From Spirochaetaceae bacterium (lineage in GTDB: Bacteria; Spirochaetota; Spirochaetia; SZUA-6; DRHE01), in contig CP070696.1 of NCBI GenBank assembly GCA_020353535.1, forward strand, positions 2,541,974-2,604,164: DNA of 62,191 nucleotides, read 5' to 3'. Under the pieces are notes generated by a model. The model searched no databases. It saw nothing but the letters and a program-made list of their open reading frames with translations, and was not told the DNA's origin. Position numbers and translations under genes: made by a program. Of this stretch, positions 60,472-62,191 are shown piece by piece. How positions within the stretch are numbered: position 1 is the stretch's first letter; each line of letters begins with the position of its first letter.

Positions 60472-61485
60472 TCACTGCTCTTTCTCAAAATCCTTGTAGG
60501 CGGCCACGGTCCTGGACAAGCCGGTCCGCCAGTCCGTCTTGGGCTGATAGCCTAGAATCCGCCTCGCCTTCTCGATGCTGAAGTTGTAGTCCCAGGCGAT
60601 GTGGGCAACCCGGTAGGGAAACACCGGGGGCTCAGCCTTGATGCGAAACAAGCGATAGATGCTGTTGAACAGGTAGGCCGCAACCCAGGCCAGCCCGATC
60701 GGCAGCTCGAACCAGGGCCGTACGCCGAGCAGCTCGGCGCAGTACTGCATCATTTCCCCCCAAGTGACTTCCTCCCCGCTGCAGATATTAAACACCTCCC
60801 CTGCGCTGGCATCGTTTTCCAAAGCCAACTCGATTGCCTCTACCAGGTCTTCGATGTAGACCGGGCTGGTCAGGACCCGACTTCCGCTTACCGTTCCCCG
60901 GACGCCCCTTTCCAGAATGGCGAATAGCCTGTAGAAGGTCGTTGTATCCCCCGGACCGTAGGCATTGCCCGAGCGCAGGACCGTAACCCGAAATCCCGGG
61001 GCCGCCTGGCTGAGCACGTACTCTTCGGCCGCCTTTTTGCTGCTCTGATATCCGCTGACGTACGGATAGAACGGTCCCTCCTCAGTTGAACCCCGATGGA
61101 CCCCGAAGCCATGTACCGAAAGGGAACTCAGGAACACGAACACCCCGCAACCGCTGCGACGGGCCTCATCGACCAGCCGTTTGGTGACTTCCACGTTCTG
61201 GGCGTAGAACTCCTGCTCGTACCCCCAGTCCTTGACCAGGCCGGCGCAATGGATCACTCCCTCCACCTCTTGGACTGCGGCACGGACATCCTCGAGGCAG
61301 GTGAGATCCCGCCTCTGGAGCTCTGCTCCAAGCTCCTCAGTCTTGCGAAGATGGTCCGGAATCTGGTCGCGGCGATACAGAGCCCGCACCGCGTAGCCTC
61401 GTTGCACCAGGATGCGGGACACCCAGCTCCCTACAAATCCGGAGCTTCCGGTGACCAGGATCTTTCGTGTATCCCCTGAACTCAT
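60472..61485 (-). CDS. NAD-dependent epimerase/dehydratase family protein
   Basis: A 337-residue extended short-chain dehydrogenase. The NAD motif is V-T-G-S-S-G-F-V-G-S; Y-x-x-S-K is at S-G-Y-Q-S-S-K-K-A-A-E (Tyr-Lys pair), and R-S-G-N-A-Y-G-P-G follows. The C-terminal domain has A-A-Y-L-F-N-S-I-Y, Y-N-F-S-I-E-K-A-R and L-G-Y-Q-P-K-T-D-W. The layout resembles 3-beta-hydroxysteroid or dihydroflavonol-reductase-like members, but no substrate is assigned. Next gene leftward of pepT, 21 bases apart, so possibly cotranscribed. Confidence 0.9.
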   Translation of the reverse strand: MSSGDTRKILVTGSSGFVGSWVSRILVQRGYAVRALYRRDQIPDHLRKTEELGAELQRRDLTCLEDVRAAVQEVEGVIHCAGLVKDWGYEQEFYAQNVEVTKRLVDEARRSGCGVFVFLSSLSVHGFGVHRGSTEEGPFYPYVSGYQSSKKAAEEYVLSQAAPGFRVTVLRSGNAYGPGDTTTFYRLFAILERGVRGTVSGSRVLTSPVYIEDLVEAIELALENDASAGEVFNICSGEEVTWGEMMQYCAELLGVRPWFELPIGLAWVAAYLFNSIYRLFRIKAEPPVFPYRVAHIAWDYNFSIEKARRILGYQPKTDWRTGLSRTVAAYKDFEKEQ

Positions 61486-61506
61486 TTGTACCGTTAGACG
61501 CGTTCC

Positions 61507-62191
61507 TCAGCCGCTTCGTCCGCCCTCGGCCCAGAGACGGCAGAGGTTGACCGCGGTGTGCACCGCCCTGACCATGGCCGGGACCGCTACCCATTCCTGA
61601 CGGCTGTGGTAGTTATGCCCTCCCGTAAATACGTTGGGTGTGGGCACGCCCAGTTCGCTAAGCCGGGCTCCATCGGTACCGCCGCGGATAATCTTGTGTA
61701 CGGGTTCGATGCCGGTTTCCCGGATCGCCTGTTCCAGGCAGTGCAGCACCTCCGGAACATCCTTAAAGTAACGACGCAGATTGGCATACTGTTTTTCGAT
61801 CTTGATTTCCACCTTGCCCCGAGGGAAAACAGCTTCCACTGCCCGGGCCATGCTCTCCAGTGCCGCCGCCCGCCGCTTGACCTCCGGCTCTTCGAAATCT
61901 CGCAAGTAGATCTCCAGGGTCGTTTCTTCGATTCCTCCGGAAATCTCCAGGGGAAAGTAGAAACCGTAGCGACCGTCCGTGGCCTGGGGGCTCTCCGCAC
62001 CGGGAAGGAGGCTGAGGAAACGAGCGGCCATTTCGATGGCATTGACCAGTTTCCCCCGGGCCACGCCTGTGTGAATGCTCCTGCCGAGGAAGCGCAGATC
62101 GGCCCGGTATCCCTCGAAACACTCCGCTTCGATCGTTCCCTCCTCACCGCCATCGAAGGTGTAGCAGTACCTGGCAGAGATTTTGCCGATG
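61507..62191 (-). CDS. pepT: Peptidase T, 5' end cut by window
   Basis: The visible 228 residues cover the dimerisation domain and the C-terminal part of an M20 tripeptidase. T-F-D-G-G-E-E-G follows the usual position after the metal site, L-G-R-S-I-H-T-G-V-A-R-G-K-L-V-N-A is the dimerisation-domain hallmark, and I-R-G-G-T-D-G-A-R-L-S and N-V-F-T-G-G-H-N-Y-H-S carry the late substrate and zinc ligands. The N-terminal catalytic half lies beyond the window. The frame is open to the window edge, so the Met at 62064 is internal. Confidence 0.93.
   Translation of the reverse strand, partial: IGKISARYCYTFDGGEEGTIEAECFEGYRADLRFLGRSIHTGVARGKLVNAIEMAARFLSLLPGAESPQATDGRYGFYFPLEISGGIEETTLEIYLRDFEEPEVKRRAAALESMARAVEAVFPRGKVEIKIEKQYANLRRYFKDVPEVLHCLEQAIRETGIEPVHKIIRGGTDGARLSELGVPTPNVFTGGHNYHSRQEWVAVPAMVRAVHTAVNLCRLWAEGGRSG

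Overview
The window looks like chromosome of a free-living, moderately GC-rich bacterium, probably of the Spirochaetes. This is inferred from gene style: an OmpA-type lipoprotein with several FlgD-like Ig repeats, many lipoproteins with loose lipoboxes, a small zinc-ribbon protein, and ClpS-ClpA and FtsH of ordinary bacterial type. No rRNA, CRISPR array, prophage or insertion sequence is visible. The 16S gene is absent, so the assignment is provisional.

Layout. (1) 1-1334: a 5'-truncated aldo/keto reductase and a VOC protein. (2) 1335-8067: lower-GC stretch carrying three copies of a tRNA-Leu-like 3' end (ending at 1860, 5687 and 8067), which bracket two small gene sets. One set holds a histidine kinase, two response regulators and an acyltransferase; the other an NlpC/P60-like protein and a DUF4398 lipoprotein. 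(3) 8070-17000: a DUF1761 membrane protein, an RsbW-like ATPase, a large sensor kinase with an NtrC-type sigma-54 activator, then an MBL-fold hydrolase, the OmpA/FlgD-Ig lipoprotein and a SodC-like lipoprotein. Sigma-54-type promoter matches point outward on both sides of the kinase/activator pair. (4) 17045-18034: an ion-transporter pseudogene and a membrane protein. (5) 18143-21096: a zinc uptake operon led by a small ribbon-helix-helix/zinc-ribbon protein with a palindromic operator. (6) 21112-24697: a convergent nickel/cobalt ECF transporter operon with two extra periplasmic proteins. (7) 24820-28890: a four-gene operon (SRPBCC membrane protein, amidohydrolase, cupin, MFS transporter). (8) 29101-31647: a zinc-ribbon protein, a beta-lactamase-fold pseudoenzyme and a UbiA prenyltransferase. 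(9) 31820-41310: a catabolic-looking cluster with AKR, Gfo/Idh/MocA, Zn alcohol dehydrogenase, IlvD/Edd dehydratase, three URO-D family proteins, a dCMP deaminase and a decayed shikimate-dehydrogenase-like gene. (10) 41461-49771: a FemAB-like acyltransferase, a lipoprotein, clpS-clpA and a 1100-residue EndoQ-UvrD fusion. (11) 49778-53929: fatty-acid synthesis genes fabF, fabG, fabD and divergent fabH, with a 32-bp tandem repeat where acpP often sits. (12) 53926-62191: a HAD hydrolase, a LarC1-only protein, ftsH, an M81-type lipoprotein, a DUF89 protein, an epimerase and a truncated pepT.

How the parts connect. Zinc import and nickel/cobalt import are encoded tail to tail, and a LarC-like nickel-cofactor protein lies further along, so metal supply is a recurring theme. 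The sigma-54 activator and its kinase appear to control their neighbours. The URO-D/dehydrogenase cluster looks like a substrate-specific carbon pathway, but its substrate cannot be read from sequence. Start sites were moved from the longest frame where a ribosome binding site, lipobox or overlap with the preceding stop favoured a different codon; the reason is given in each entry.
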